The notes: generated from the sequence alone by a model not told the origin. A stretch of 64,000 bases of DNA from Azolla caroliniana (GCA_043228905.1 JBHGNT010000015.1:2294001-2358000), one strand, 5' to 3'; counted from the first letter of the stretch, positions 20,258-30,379 are shown. Program-made: numbers and translations.

Positions 20258-20958
20258 CACTATGTTTGCCGCTATGCTCAACACCGTCCGGATGGAAGTC
20301 ATCTTAACTACCGGGGCAAAAATCTCATCAGAGTCCACTCCCTTCTTCTGCTAGAAACCCTTCACTACAATTTGGGTTTTGTATCTCGGCGGGTTTCTGG
20401 CATCTATCGGTTTCAGCACTTGTTCCGGAGTGCTATCTTCCCTTTTGGCAACTCCGTTAGTTCATATGTGTGGTTCTCATGCAGGGAATCCATCTCATCC
20501 TGCATGGCACTCAACCACTTGCGGCTGTGGGTGTCTCTCTTTGCTTCTTCGAAGCTTTCCGGCTCCCCCTCATCGGTTAGCAACACATGCTCTGCATCCA
20601 GAAATCTCCGGGGGGCTCTCCTCTCTCTTAGAGGTTATCTCCGTCGTTGGTTTTCGGCAACCGGTTCCTCCATTTGTTTCTCATTCGAATCCGTTTCAGG
20701 GTCTTGACCGGTTCCGGTTTCAACTTCCTCTTCATCTTCTTCGGTCGGTTCGGTTTGTGCTCCGAATCCGGCCGGTTCGTTGAGAGTCATACGGTTCTCG
20801 GTTAACATCCGGTTTTCTACCGGTTAAGTCCTCGTGTCCTCAAGCCAGTTTTCAGTGGATGATCCGGAGTTCATCACCTTCTTCTCCGACTCCCAGTCGG
20901 CAATGATCCTATCTTCCATGAAGAGTATGTCCCGACTCCGGAACACCCGACAACCGAA
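20258..20958 (-). pseudogene. Copia-B' linker and start of reverse transcriptase
   Basis: The minus strand repeats what is at 10600-9990: the acidic linker, the RYPLR...RAPRRF box, LSAMQDEMDSLHENHTYELTELPKG and the KARIVVKGF...FDEIFAPVVKMTSIR region, here with several shifts. It stops at about 20258, just before the RT core, and is fused to the protease region of Copia-B. This gives a partial head-to-tail duplication of one copia family within about 12 kb (not counting nested insertions). Confidence 0.82.
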
Positions 20959-21429
20959 CTAATCATTGTTGTATCCAAGGAATATGCATGGCCTTGACTT
21001 CGGATCTAGCTTTGCTCTCTTGTCCTTTGCAAAATGCACATAGGCGAGACACCCGAACACCATCAGATGCCGGTAAGACACGTCTTTACCGGTCCAAAAT
21101 TTCTGCGGTGAGTCTCCTTCCAAGGGTGTTGAGGGCGAGTTGTTTATCACATAGGTCGTCGTCATCAACGCCTCAGCCCAAAACATCTTGTCGGCCAAGC
21201 AATCGGTGCACTTCTCAAGATGCACGTCTTTCACCTCCGGAATGAGGTTGTATTCGGCAAGACTTCTCATCTCCTTCTCGCTCATATGACACAGTCTCTT
21301 GTGCCACAACTCAACGGTAGTATCGGATGCTACGTTCACTTCTTTCCGGCATATCCCGGCATGCATCAGGTACAATGTGTTGATATTTCGGGCTCGGGCC
21401 ATGATCAAGCTTCCCTTGCTAAACTTCAT
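20959..21429 (-). pseudogene. Copia-B' pre-integrase fused to integrase C-terminus (core deleted)
   Basis: One open minus-strand frame of 156 residues. KFSKGSLIMARARNINTLYLMHAGICRKEVNVASDTTVELWHKRLCHMSEKEMRSLAEYN and EKCTDCLADK are followed directly by MFWAEALMTTTYVINNSPSTPLEGDSPQKFWTGKDVSYRHLMVFGCLAYVH. The join (near 21190) removes the whole DDE core, roughly 170 residues compared with Copia-C, but keeps the reading frame. Confidence 0.86.
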
Positions 21430-21776
21430 CCGTTCCGGATGCTACCCATGTAGCCTTCATCATCTAGCCGACCGACTGATATCAGGTTCAACCGAACATC
21501 CGGAACGTGTTGGACATCCTGCAGTAGCAACTTACATCTGGTTCATGTCGTCAACAACACATATCCTATGCCGATGATTCGATAGGTCCCTTCATTCCCC
21601 ATCCGGACACAACCGTGATCTTCAGCTGTGTAGGATGAGAAGCATCTCCTGTCGGGTGTCAAATGGAACGATGCTCCGGAATCGACAACCCACATTGTCT
21701 CGTCACCAACAAGATTTAACTCATTCTCCTCGGTAATGAGCATCAGTTCTTCTTCACTTGTTGCGATTGCCGACAT
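21430..21776 (-). pseudogene. Copia-B' protease
   Basis: Minus frame 21776-21543 reads MSAIATSEEELMLITEENELNLVGDETMWVVDSGASFHLTPDRRCFSSYTAEDHGCVRMGNEGTYRIIGIG, a copia protease with an intact D-S-G-A. The second half (21540-21430) is readable with shifts (LLQDVQHVPDVRLNLISVGRLDDE). The same region in Copia-C at 42700 has D-S-R-A instead. Confidence 0.86.
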
Positions 21777-22478
21777 TCTCTTCTAATCCGACCCTTTTCA
21801 GTCCGAACCGTTCCGGTCCGAACCCTTATTCGAATCGGCACTATCAGTTTCTTTCTCTTTCCAAAAATGCTGACAGTTCTTCTAGAAGTGCCCCGGCTTC
21901 CCAAAGTAGAATCAAGTAGGCCTCCCCCTTGACTTCGACCTCGTCCCCGATTTGTCCCAACTTTGGGGACTCCGATATTGGCCTCTTCCTTGGTTGTGGT
22001 CAATTTCCATAACCAAGGCCTTCGGATTGGTTCAGGACTCCCGGTCCTTTCGGCGAGCTTCTTCATCTAGCAAGCTTGATATTACCCTTGCTAGGGAAAA
22101 TTGCTTTCCTTCCAGCCCGGCGTTGCCCAACGTGACAACTAACGTCTCCCAACTATCCGGGAGGGAACCGAGGAGGAGCAATGTGAGTACCTCATCCGCG
22201 AGAGGTACTTCCAACGAGGTGGCTTGGTGTATTAGCCCCTGGAAGGCATTCATGTGCTCCGCCATACTAGAGTCGTCTTGGTACTGGAGCCTCACTAACT
22301 TCTGGATTACTGAAACCTTATTAACAATATTTTTGTTCTGGAACATGATACTGATCTTCTCCTAGAGTTCATGAGCCTTACTTTCTTCATTGAAGTTGTT
22401 GTATAGGCACATGTAGATGAAGCACCGGATGTACGCCATTGTCTTCATGTGCATCACCTCCCATATCGTGGCACGGGA
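21777..22478 (-). pseudogene. Copia-B' gag
   Basis: Minus frames 22544-22362 (from ATIWEVMHMKTMAYIRCFIYMCLYNNFNEESKAHEL), 22346-22032 (NKNIVNKVSVIQKLVRLQYQDDSSMAEHMNAFQGLIHQATSLEVPLADEVLTLLLLGSLPDSWETLVVTLGNAGLEGKQFSLARVISSLLDEEARRKDRES) and 22066-21743 make up a UBN2-type copia gag. The first roughly 50 residues are missing: at 22478/22479 gag is joined directly to LTR sequence, so the LTR end, PBS and gag start are deleted. Confidence 0.86.
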
Positions 22479-24157
22479 AAAAACCACGGGAGCCCATGGA
22501 CTCCAAACTATCACTATATGAGAGGAAATACAAAGTGGGAACACAGAGGCAACGATCTTGTGCTCGCGATCTTCGCCAAACAGTGGTTACAACAGAAATT
22601 GCTCGTAGCTACTCTCTCTCTCTATACAACAACAACTAATGTGATTGCCCTAACTCATACTTATACTTATATAACTTTTGGGCTATTTACACATATAGCC
22701 TCAGTGGGCTTATCCTAACATATTTACAAATATGTCCTTGGATCCAGTGTCGTGAAGATCCGTCACTACGTGCGGATCGTGAGGCGGAACCGTCGGGGTT
22801 CACGACCGGAAGGACTCGAAGTTTTTACTAGCTTTAGCGAGAAAGGATTTAAGTTCGATTGAAAGAGAGAGAGATTGAAATAAGATAGAATGCTTGATTT
22901 TAGATTGAGAGAGAGCTTAAGATTGAACTCTTGACTTTAGATTTCAAGAACAAGATTAATACATCAATTGGATAACGAATTTTCTTCTTAATATTAATTT
23001 TGATATAAAGTACAAAGCTCTTAATAAGAATTTTACATACATTTCATCTTTTTCCCCTCCTCTTTTATAGCTGTCGTCATGCATTTGAGGGTACAAGACA
23101 TGCATAAAATGCATGTTTGCCATTTGGCGCTCATGTATTACATGTGGTGCATGATAACCACGTCACTCATTTTAGCTCTCATGTATGAGAATTTACATGT
23201 AAAGTTATAATGATAGAAATATAACCTCTAAAGAAATGGTTTGGCTTAATGGTAAGCCTATTACTTCCTATCTTGGAGGTGTTAAGTTCGAGTCTTGCTT
23301 ACATCTTTTTCTTTTGCTTTTGGACCAAATATCTTTGAGACACCATGCACCGCGATCAACCGACCTGACCGATCCATCTGGTCCGCGTCTAGCCTCCTCC
23401 GATCGCCGGTTCCGCTCGATCACCGGTTCTGTCCAATCGTCGATTGTCGGTTTTGCCCGGTTTCCGACACCATCCGATTGCCAATTTCGCCGGTTCCGAT
23501 TTGATTACCGACCACTTCCGATTTGTTTTTTGACCGGTTCAGTATTGCTTATCGACCAGTCCCAATTTGCTTACCGGCTAGTTCCAATTTGCTTACCGGC
23601 CGGTTTCGGTTTGGTTTCAAGCTTACCGGCCAATTCCAAATTAATTTCCAGCCGATTCCGGTTCCATTTTATTGCCAGACGGTTTTTGGGAATTTGGCCA
23701 CATTTATCCATCTAGACAAAGTGGCCAAAGTGCTCTTAGCACAAATGAAAAAATGAGGGATCTCAATCTGGTTATATAGCCAAGGCCTTAACTTTCCTAT
23801 CTATGTGGGATATTTCACAGTTTTATTTTTCTCTTTTTCTTTTGCAAAACTTCATACCCACATAAGTTGACACTTAGATGTCTGTTTCTTATGTAGTAAA
23901 GTGCATCTGAAAGCTCTTCAAGACCTCCATCTTTTTGTACGAAGATATTAAACATATTTAAAATAGTATTTTCACTATTATTGTTTTATATGATTCATAC
24001 TCGATTTTGTACGTTTTATGTGATTTTCACACCATTGCCGAAAATCTTCACGACATCAGTTCGCACCAGATCCATCCGGATTCACTGGTTCTGGTTTCCG
24101 AAACCCTTCTTCATCTGGCTTCTCCGGTTCTTATCTGGAGGGACTGAATTCCCAACA
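22479..24157 (-). repeat. Copia-B' 5' LTR (minus), split by a solo Ty3 LTR
   Basis: On the minus strand the LTR begins at 24157 (TGTTGGGAATTCAGTCCC), runs to 24056, is interrupted by the solo LTR 22748-24055, and continues 22747-22479 with the familiar U3-R part (ATATGTTAGGATAAGCC, GAGAGAGTAGCTACGAGC, GGTTTTTTCCCG). It lacks its 3' end and PBS because it is fused to gag at 22479. Confidence 0.83.
22748..24055 (-). mobile_element. Solo Ty3 LTR, minus strand
   Basis: 1308 bp, ends TGTCGTGAAGATCCG and AAAATCTTCACGACA. Flanks CCAG and TCAG could be a decayed 4-bp duplication, possibly once CCGG. It contains the tRNA-like A/B boxes (23242-23298, antisense to the LTR) and a minisatellite of CCGGTTCCGATTTGCTTACC-type units (about 23385-23660) shared with the solo LTR at 51124-52383. 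It lies in the Copia-B' LTR. Confidence 0.88.
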
Positions 24158-25005
24158 TAATAGTGTTTCCACTCGCATGCTTTTACCCAGCTCAGGTTCA
24201 TTAGTCAAGAGGACATATTGACTAGCATATCGAGTGGGTGCTCTCCTTTCTCTGAGTGGTATCTCCTCCCTCCCATTGTCGGCTCCGGTTTGGATGTCTC
24301 TGTTAACTCTTCATCCAACTCGTGTTCGGTTGTTGAAGGTCGACCAACTCCGACTCGTATTTCTCAATCAACTTCTATAGGACTGTTGACTCCGACTCAT
24401 GTGTATTAGTCAGTTGCTCTGAATCGGTTAATTCCGATTCAGTTGTGCCGACTGGCTATATCCTAACAACCAACTGTGTAGAGTCGACTACTCCTAACTG
24501 AACAGTAGTGGGAGTGGACTGGGAAGCAAGTTCTAACTTCTATTGTTTCTAGTTCTCCATTGTCTTGTCTTCCAAGAACACGATGTCCCGACTCCTTACC
24601 ACCTTCTTGTCGAGTAAGTCACACAGCTTGTAGCCGAATTCATCCTCCGAATACCCCAAGAATATGCATGGTTTCAACTTTCAATTGAACTTCAACCTCT
24701 GATCCTTTGTTACATGCATATATGCCAAACATCCGAACACCTTCAAGTGTTGATAGTTTTACCTGTCCACACCCTCTGTGGGACATCACCTTTCAAGGGC
24801 ACTGAGGGAGGCCTGTTGATCATATAAAGAACCGTGTACATTGCCTCAACCCAATATGATTTCGGCAGCTTTACATGTGACAACATGCTCCTTACTCTTT
24901 CCATGATTGTTTGATTCATCCTCTCTGCAAGCCCATTCAGCTTAGGGGTCTTTGTCACCGTATATTCAAGTCTTATGCCTTGGGCCTTGCACAATACACA
25001 CAGGT
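24158..25005 (-). pseudogene. Copia-D: integrase C-terminus and linker fragment
   Basis: Minus frame 24994-24743 reads MCKAQGIRLEYTVTKTPKLNGLAERMNQTIMERVRSMLSHVKLPKSYWVEAMYTVLYMINRPPSVPLKGDVPQRVWTGK. Further down, broken frames give FGCLAYMHVTKDQR, KPCIFLGYSEDEFGYKL and KKVVRSRDIVFLEDKTMEN, then a Ser/Thr/Glu-rich linker. No RT, LTR or TSD is visible. It is a separate, diverged copia copy next to the LTR of Copia-B', which probably inserted into it. Confidence 0.82.
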
Positions 25006-25312
25006 TGACCCAAAATTAGAGATGGAGATCATTTTTCTATTTCTGAGATATTGGGGATTGCGTCATAATTCAAACATATGCAACGTTTTTGTATTCAATG
25101 GTAAACATGGAGTGAAAGCATATCTACGAAAGTTGAAGGGAGTACTAATGTGACAATTTTCTTTATTGGAGCAAGTGGAAATTCTTTCCTCAGGGGAAAT
25201 TCAACATGTTCCACTACCCATGTAGTGTAGTTACTGGGTAACCATACTCCATTGTCACACCCATTGTAAGTAGTGTTTTTTACACACATTTATTAATATA
25301 ATTATGTGTTTT

Positions 25313-25316
<4 letters not shown>
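25006..25316. other. Unassigned 311-base stretch between copia and LINE fragments
   Basis: It does not resemble any other part of the window. Short readable pieces (EIIFLFLRYWGLRHNSNICNVFVFNGKHGVKAYLRKLKG on the plus strand) hint at a coding remnant, but I do not recognise it. It ends where the GA run of LINE-2 begins. Confidence 0.3.
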
Positions 25317-25372
<56 letters not shown>

Positions 25373-25848
25373 ATTATCGTCTTTGGAGGTCAAATATAAC
25401 CTATGAGACCAAAATTATTACATTTCACGTGATACGTGTGAAAGTGAGTAGTGACTCTCGATGTTCAAGAACTTTACCAATCAATGTTGCAATCGAGAAT
25501 GCACATTGTGGTTGTGAGAGGAATTCATGCAAGGATTGGGCTCGGTCGAAGAGATGTGGAAAGCATGGTCGAATATGATCAAAGGTAGAGCAATGTATCA
25601 AAGTGTGATACTCAAACTCATGAACTTGTTTAGGGCAAAGTGTGCACAGTCGACCACTCTCATCACTTGTGCCCCAATGCCCTATCTCACATCGCAATGC
25701 ATGTGAGCTAAGTCACATAGAAGCAATGGTTCGAATGGCAGATAACAGTATGGGCTCTAACATGTATCGACGTGTACGATTTCCCCGTTCCGCAAAGAAT
25801 ATGGTTTTGTAGTTAGGTGCAACATGTGTAGTATAATGTGTGAAGCGT
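25317..25848 (-). mobile_element. LINE-2: 3' end fragment of the same LINE as 7107-7633
   Basis: A minus-strand copy: YKTIFFAERGNRTRRYMLEPI...IRTIASM, then MRCEIGHWGTSDESGRLCTLCPKQVHEFEYHTLIHCSTFDHIRPCFPHLFDRAQSLHEFLSQPQCAFSIATLIGKVLEHRESLLTFTRIT and stop (25425). The tail ends GATAATATAATC followed by a long (TC)n (GA on the plus strand, 25317-25368). The Cys/His motif C-x2-C ... E-x-H ... C is intact, while the coding start is missing. At 25848 it meets a Ty3 LTR end at the same nucleotide as LINE-1 does at 7107. Confidence 0.72.
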
Positions 25849-26118
25849 TGTCGTGATGTGGCGTGTTTAATGCGAGAAAAAGTAAAAAATTGAGGATACA
25901 TGCACATTACACAAATACTTCTAAAAATGAAAATAAATCAATAATAAATAATCCTAGGACCTCATTGCATTGAGCAGAGGTGCAAGTAAGATTTAAACCT
26001 TGCACCTCCAAGATAGGGTGCAATTAGCTTACCACTAAAGCTACTACTAAATGGTTTAGATTTTGTATATTTCCTTGTCATATTCAGTATTCCATAGGAA
26101 ACAAATATACAAAACCGT

Positions 26119-26231
26119 TGTCGTGAAGATCCGCCACTATGTGCGGATTGTGAGGCGGAACCGCCGAGGTTCTGGACCGGAAGGACTCCAAGTTTGCACA
26201 AGCTTTAACGAGAAAGTATTTAAGATAGATT

Positions 26232-26278
<47 letters not shown>

Positions 26279-27216
26279 AGATAGAATAGAACGCTTGACT
26301 TTAGATTGAGAGAGATTAAGATTGAACTCTTGATTTTAGATTTGAAGAACAAGATTAATACATCAATTGCCTAACGAATTTTCTTCTTAATATTAATTTT
26401 AATATAAAGTACAAAGCTTGCTTGATAAAAATCCCAAAAAATTTACCTTAGTCCTTTCATCTTTTTCCGTCCTCTCTTTTATAGATGCCCTCATGCATTT
26501 GAGGGTACAAGACATGCATAAAATGCATGTTTGCCATTTGGCGCTCATGTATTACATGTGGTGCATGATAACCATGTCACTCATTTTAGCTCTCATGTAT
26601 GAGAATTTACATGTAAAGTTACAATGATAAAAATAAAATTTCAAGAAAATGTGTTGTCTTAGTGGTAAGCCTATTGACCCTCAACTTGGAGGTGCAAGGT
26701 TCAAATCTTTACTTTCCCTCCTTGTGTATATGAATAAATATTTATTTATTTATTTATCCATCTAGCCGTCAGTCGCCGGTTGCCAGATCCCGGTTCCGGT
26801 GACCGGATGCCGGTTACGTTGCCGATTACCATTGATTCACCGACTCCATCGTCGGTCCGGTTTTGGTTGGCCAAAACCTTTGCAAGTAGCCAGGCCACAC
26901 CCATTCATCCAATAGCTTAGTTCAAGTCACCTTGAACTCTCTGTGCTCCACACATTGACACAATGATAATAGCTTTTGCTCTACCTTATATATGGTGAGA
27001 TCCTTATTTCCTGTTTATGTGGGATATCTCACAATTTTGTTTTTCTCTTTGTCTTTGCAAACTTACTACCCACATAAATTGACACTTAGATGTCTGTTTC
27101 TTATGTAGTAAAATGCATCTGGAAGCTCTTCAAGACCTCTATTGTTTTATATGAATCACACTCGTTTTCGTACGTTTTATGTGATTTTCACACCATTGCC
27201 GAAAATCTTCACGGCA
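26119..27216 (-). repeat. Ty3-E 3' LTR
   Basis: 1098 bp. On the plus strand it starts TGTCGTGAAGATCCGCC and ends AAAATCTTCACGGCA (the last part mutated from ACGACA). It includes a (GA)n run near 26230-26272, the tRNA-like boxes at 26655-26710, and a short minisatellite at 26762-26850. A C-rich tract at 27217-27236 (polypurine tract on the minus strand) adjoins it. Confidence 0.9.
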
Positions 27217-27660
27217 TCCACCCCCACCAAACCGCACGTCCTCCGGTACGTGCCAAGAAGAGAGAATGTGAGATTTTGGCAATGGTGATCAACATGACTC
27301 CTCAATGTCGAGCATGTCTGTTTCTTTGTACTTGAATCACTGTTGCCACCCAATCCACCATATCATTCGTTTTTTCTTTGCTTTACCATGACTTGTTGTC
27401 ATGGCCCCTTGCTCTCTTCTTGATGATAATCGTTTAAGTCTCATGAATGTTCCACCTTTGTCTCAATCGTCTCCTTGCTCAAGGCACTTTGACTCGTTCA
27501 TAGTAGTGTCTTTGATATATGTTTTGATCAAATCCTTCGGATCCTCATGGCTCGCTTGGCCATCGCCATCCCTTGTCATATTTTGCTCAAACTCTTTGTT
27601 GCACATATAAGCTTTAACCCTTGCTTCTTCCCCATCACTATCCTTCTCTTGGGTCTTACA

Positions 27661-28335
27661 TCAGTTAATGCCCAAGTCTCTAGAACGAGTGTGGAGGGAC
27701 CCATACATTTCCATCGTCAACTTTTTTCGTGCAGCACTTAGCCATTTCCATCTTAAAGTTGTTTGAATCAGTATTGACCTTTGCTTCCTCACTGCCAGCT
27801 TCTGTCTCTTGGGTCTTACATCGGTTAATGCCCAAGTCTCTAGAACTATTGCGGGGAAAGGCTCTTCATGGCCATTCACCATCTTCGCCTTAACGTCACT
27901 TTCCATAGCTATTCCTTCAAACTCATGGGCTTCGTACCCATCGATCCTTTTTATTGAGCAATCCTTTATTATGGTTCTCTCTTCGCCGCATGTATTAGTT
28001 TCGACCTTTGGTTCTTCGCCATCACCTCCCGTCTCTTGGGTCTTACATTGGTTCTCGGACGCAATTGCCCAAGTCTCTAGAACAAGTGTGGAGAAAATTT
28101 GGTCGTCGTCATTGGTAGTATTATCTTGGTCCTTCTCTTCCATTTCGTCACCATCCGTCTCTTGGATCTCACGTTGGTTAGCGGACGCAACTGCCCAAGT
28201 CTCTAGATGAAGTGTTAGGAAAGTCTCCACATGACTATCCACCATCAACTTGTTCATAGCCATCTCCGACTCGATGTCGTTTTCCGTGGCTATCTCTTCA
28301 ATCTCATGGGCCTCGCACCCATTGGCCTTCTTCAT
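27661..28335 (-). CDS. Ty3-E repetitive ORF with ETWA repeats, unknown function
   Basis: 224 residues open on the minus strand, acidic and Glu/Asp-rich. Three good repeats are visible: LHLETWAVASANQREIQETDGDE, LVLETWAIASENQCKTQETGGDGEE and IVLETWALTDVRPKRQ. The last bears a frame change, after which RSRDLGIN is a shifted fourth copy. Between repeats are blocks such as GYEAHEFEGIAMESDVKAKMVNGHEEPF and GCEAHEIEEIATENDIESEMAMN, so the long unit is about 75 residues. It lies where pol would be. No enzymatic motif was seen. The first codon is uncertain, because homologous coding seems to extend upstream with stops. It may be an extended gag tail or a captured sequence. Confidence 0.55.
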   Translation of the reverse strand: MKKANGCEAHEIEEIATENDIESEMAMNKLMVDSHVETFLTLHLETWAVASANQREIQETDGDEMEEKDQDNTTNDDDQIFSTLVLETWAIASENQCKTQETGGDGEEPKVETNTCGEERTIIKDCSIKRIDGYEAHEFEGIAMESDVKAKMVNGHEEPFPAIVLETWALTDVRPKRQKLAVRKQRSILIQTTLRWKWLSAARKKLTMEMYGSLHTRSRDLGIN

Positions 28336-28439
28336 TGAGCAAGCTTCGATTATGCTTCTCTCTTTAGCTTCGACCTTTGGTTCTTCGTCGTCACCTCCCG
28401 TCCTCGGGTCTTATATCGATCTTGTTGCATGCTTGCTTC

Positions 28440-29032
28440 ACCGCAACCTAGTCCGCCATAAGCCCGTTCTCTTGGGTATCATCTTCAAGGAGAGTCCCCA
28501 ATTCTCGTCTATCCTTCATATGCACAGCCTTCAAGAAGTACAAACTCTTGTCTTCCTCCAGTGGCACTTGGTCCATGGCGGGGAGACGACCAAACATCTG
28601 GTCGAACTCGTCGTATACCCTCGAGACGCTCATCTTCTTATATTTCTTCTCTATCTATTTCATGAGGACATGTCGAGTCATCCTCGTCGAGTCTTCAGTC
28701 GCAAACCCCGCTAATATCGCTTTCTCGAACTCGGACCATGTTGTCTTACCTTCTTGAATCTCGATGATGCGTCTTTAGATGTTGTTGGCGACCACTCTCT
28801 TGAAACTTGTGCTTTGCCGCGCTTCAGACACGTCCCTTTGATTCATCTCCCTTTTGTATGCATCAAGGAACTTCGTAATGTTCCTTCCGTTGAATTGACC
28901 CTCGAGCTCTACGACACAATCGACGGCCTTCTCCACGCTCGCATCGTTGTCTCGAGATCTCATCATTTTTTTGACGATCAACATCATCCTTTCGAAGTCT
29001 CCCGCTTGATTGCTTGAGGACGCCATCTCCAA
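28440..29032 (-). pseudogene. Ty3-E gag
   Basis: Minus frames 29032-28775 (MASSSNQAGDFERMMLIVKKMMRSRDNDASVEKAVDCVVELEGQFNGRNITKFLDAYKREMNQRDVSEARQSTSFKRVVANNI, stop) and 28633-28448 (MSVSRVYDEFDQMFGRLPAMDQVPLEEDKSLYFLKAVHMKDRRELGTLLEDDTQENGLMAD) match the Ty3-2 gag closely. A TAA at about 28775 and a shift nearby break it. The middle (28774-28640) is readable in another frame. Confidence 0.88.
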
Positions 29033-29039
29033 GTCTTTT

Positions 29040-29056
29040 TCACGTCGGGTTCACCA
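29040..29056 (-). other. Ty3-E primer binding site, matches tRNA-Trp
   Basis: The minus strand reads TGGTGAACCCGACGTGA, eight bases after the 5' LTR, identical in sequence and spacing (TAATTAAG) to Ty3-2. Confidence 0.82.
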
Positions 29057-29064
29057 CTTAATTA

Positions 29065-30379
29065 TGTCATGAAGATCCGTCACTATGTGCGGATCGTGAG
29101 GCGAAACCGCTGGGATTCTGGACCGGAAGGACTCGAAGATTGCATAAGCTTTACCAAGAAAGTATTTAAGATAGATTGAAAGAGAGAGAGAGAGAGAGCT
29201 TAAGATAGAATAGAACGCTTGACTTTAGATTGAGAGAGATTAAAATTGAACTCTTAATTTTAGATTTGAAGAACAAGATTAATACATCAATTGCCTAACG
29301 AATTTTCTTCTTAATTTTAATTTTAATATAAAGTACAAAGCTTGCTTGATAAAAATCCCAAAAAATTTACCTTAGTCCTTTCATCTTTTTCCGTCCTCTC
29401 TTTTATAGATGCCCTCATGCATTTGAGGGTACAAGACATGCATAAAATGCATGTTTGCCATTTGGCGCTCATGTATTACATGTGGTGCATGATAACCATG
29501 TCACTCATTTTAGCTCTCATGTATGAGAATTTACATGTAAAGTTACAATGATAAAAACAAAATTTCAAGAAAATGTGTTGTCTTAGTGGTAAGCCTATTG
29601 ACCTCTCAACTTGGAGGTGCAAGGTTCAAATCCTTACTTTCCCTCCTTGTGTATATGTATAAATATTTATTTATTTATTTATCCATCTAGTCGTCGGTCG
29701 CTGGTTGCCGGATGCCGGATGCCGGTTACCATTCGGTCGCCGGTCGTCGTTCGCCGGATCCCGGTTCCATCGTCGATCGTCGGTTGCCGGATGCCGGATG
29801 TCGGTTACCATTCGGTCATCGGTCGCCGGATCCCGGTTCCATCGTTGATCGTCAGTTGCCGGATGCCGGTCACCGGATCCCGGTTCCGTCGCTAGATGTC
29901 GGTTATCATCCGGTTCTGTCGTCAGACGCTGGATCCCAGTTCCGGTTGCCGGATGCCGGTTACCGACGACTCACCGGCTCTATCGTCGGTCCGGTTTTGG
30001 TTAGCCAAAACCTTTGCAAGTAGCCAGGCCACACCCATTCATCCAATAGCTTAGTTCAAGTCACCTTGAACTCTCTATGCTCCACACATAGACACAAAGA
30101 TAATAGCTTTTGCTCTACCTTATATATGGTGAGATCCTTATTTCTTGTCTATGTGGGATATCTCACAATTTTATTTTTCTCTTTGTCTTTGCAAACTTCC
30201 TACCCACATAAGTTGACACTTAGATGTATGTTTCTTATGTAGTAAAGTGCATCTGAAAGCTCTTCAAGACCTCCATCTTTTTGTACTAAGATATTACACT
30301 ATTATTGTTTTATATGAATCACACTCGATTTCGTACATTTTATGTGATTTTCATACCATTGCCGAAAATCTTCACGACA
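29065..30379 (-). repeat. Ty3-E 5' LTR
   Basis: 1315 bp. The plus-strand ends are TGTCATGAAGATCCG and AAAATCTTCACGACA. It is nearly collinear with the 3' LTR except for a longer CCGGATGCCGGTTACCATT-type minisatellite (29696-29990). The tRNA-like boxes are at 29579-29633 (antisense to the LTR). Confidence 0.9.

Larger units (their letters stand above)
26119..30379 (-). mobile_element. Ty3-E: non-autonomous gag-only Ty3 element
   Basis: The LTRs 26119-27216 (3', minus) and 29065-30379 (5', minus) flank only about 1.85 kb. The 4-bp duplication CCGT (26115-26118 and 30380-30383) is perfect. On the minus strand the contents are a tRNA-Trp PBS, gag, a repetitive ORF with ETWA motifs, a short remnant of the integrase 3' untranslated stretch and a polypurine tract. 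Protease, RT, RNase H and integrase are absent. The LTRs differ by about 217 bp in length, mostly from expansion or loss in a CCGGATGCCGGT minisatellite. Confidence 0.92.

Noticed and set aside
23236-23756. 159-residue ORF with repeated Arg/Phe/Ser
   Set aside because: It lies in the U3 minisatellite of a solo LTR, with two other frames open at the same time.
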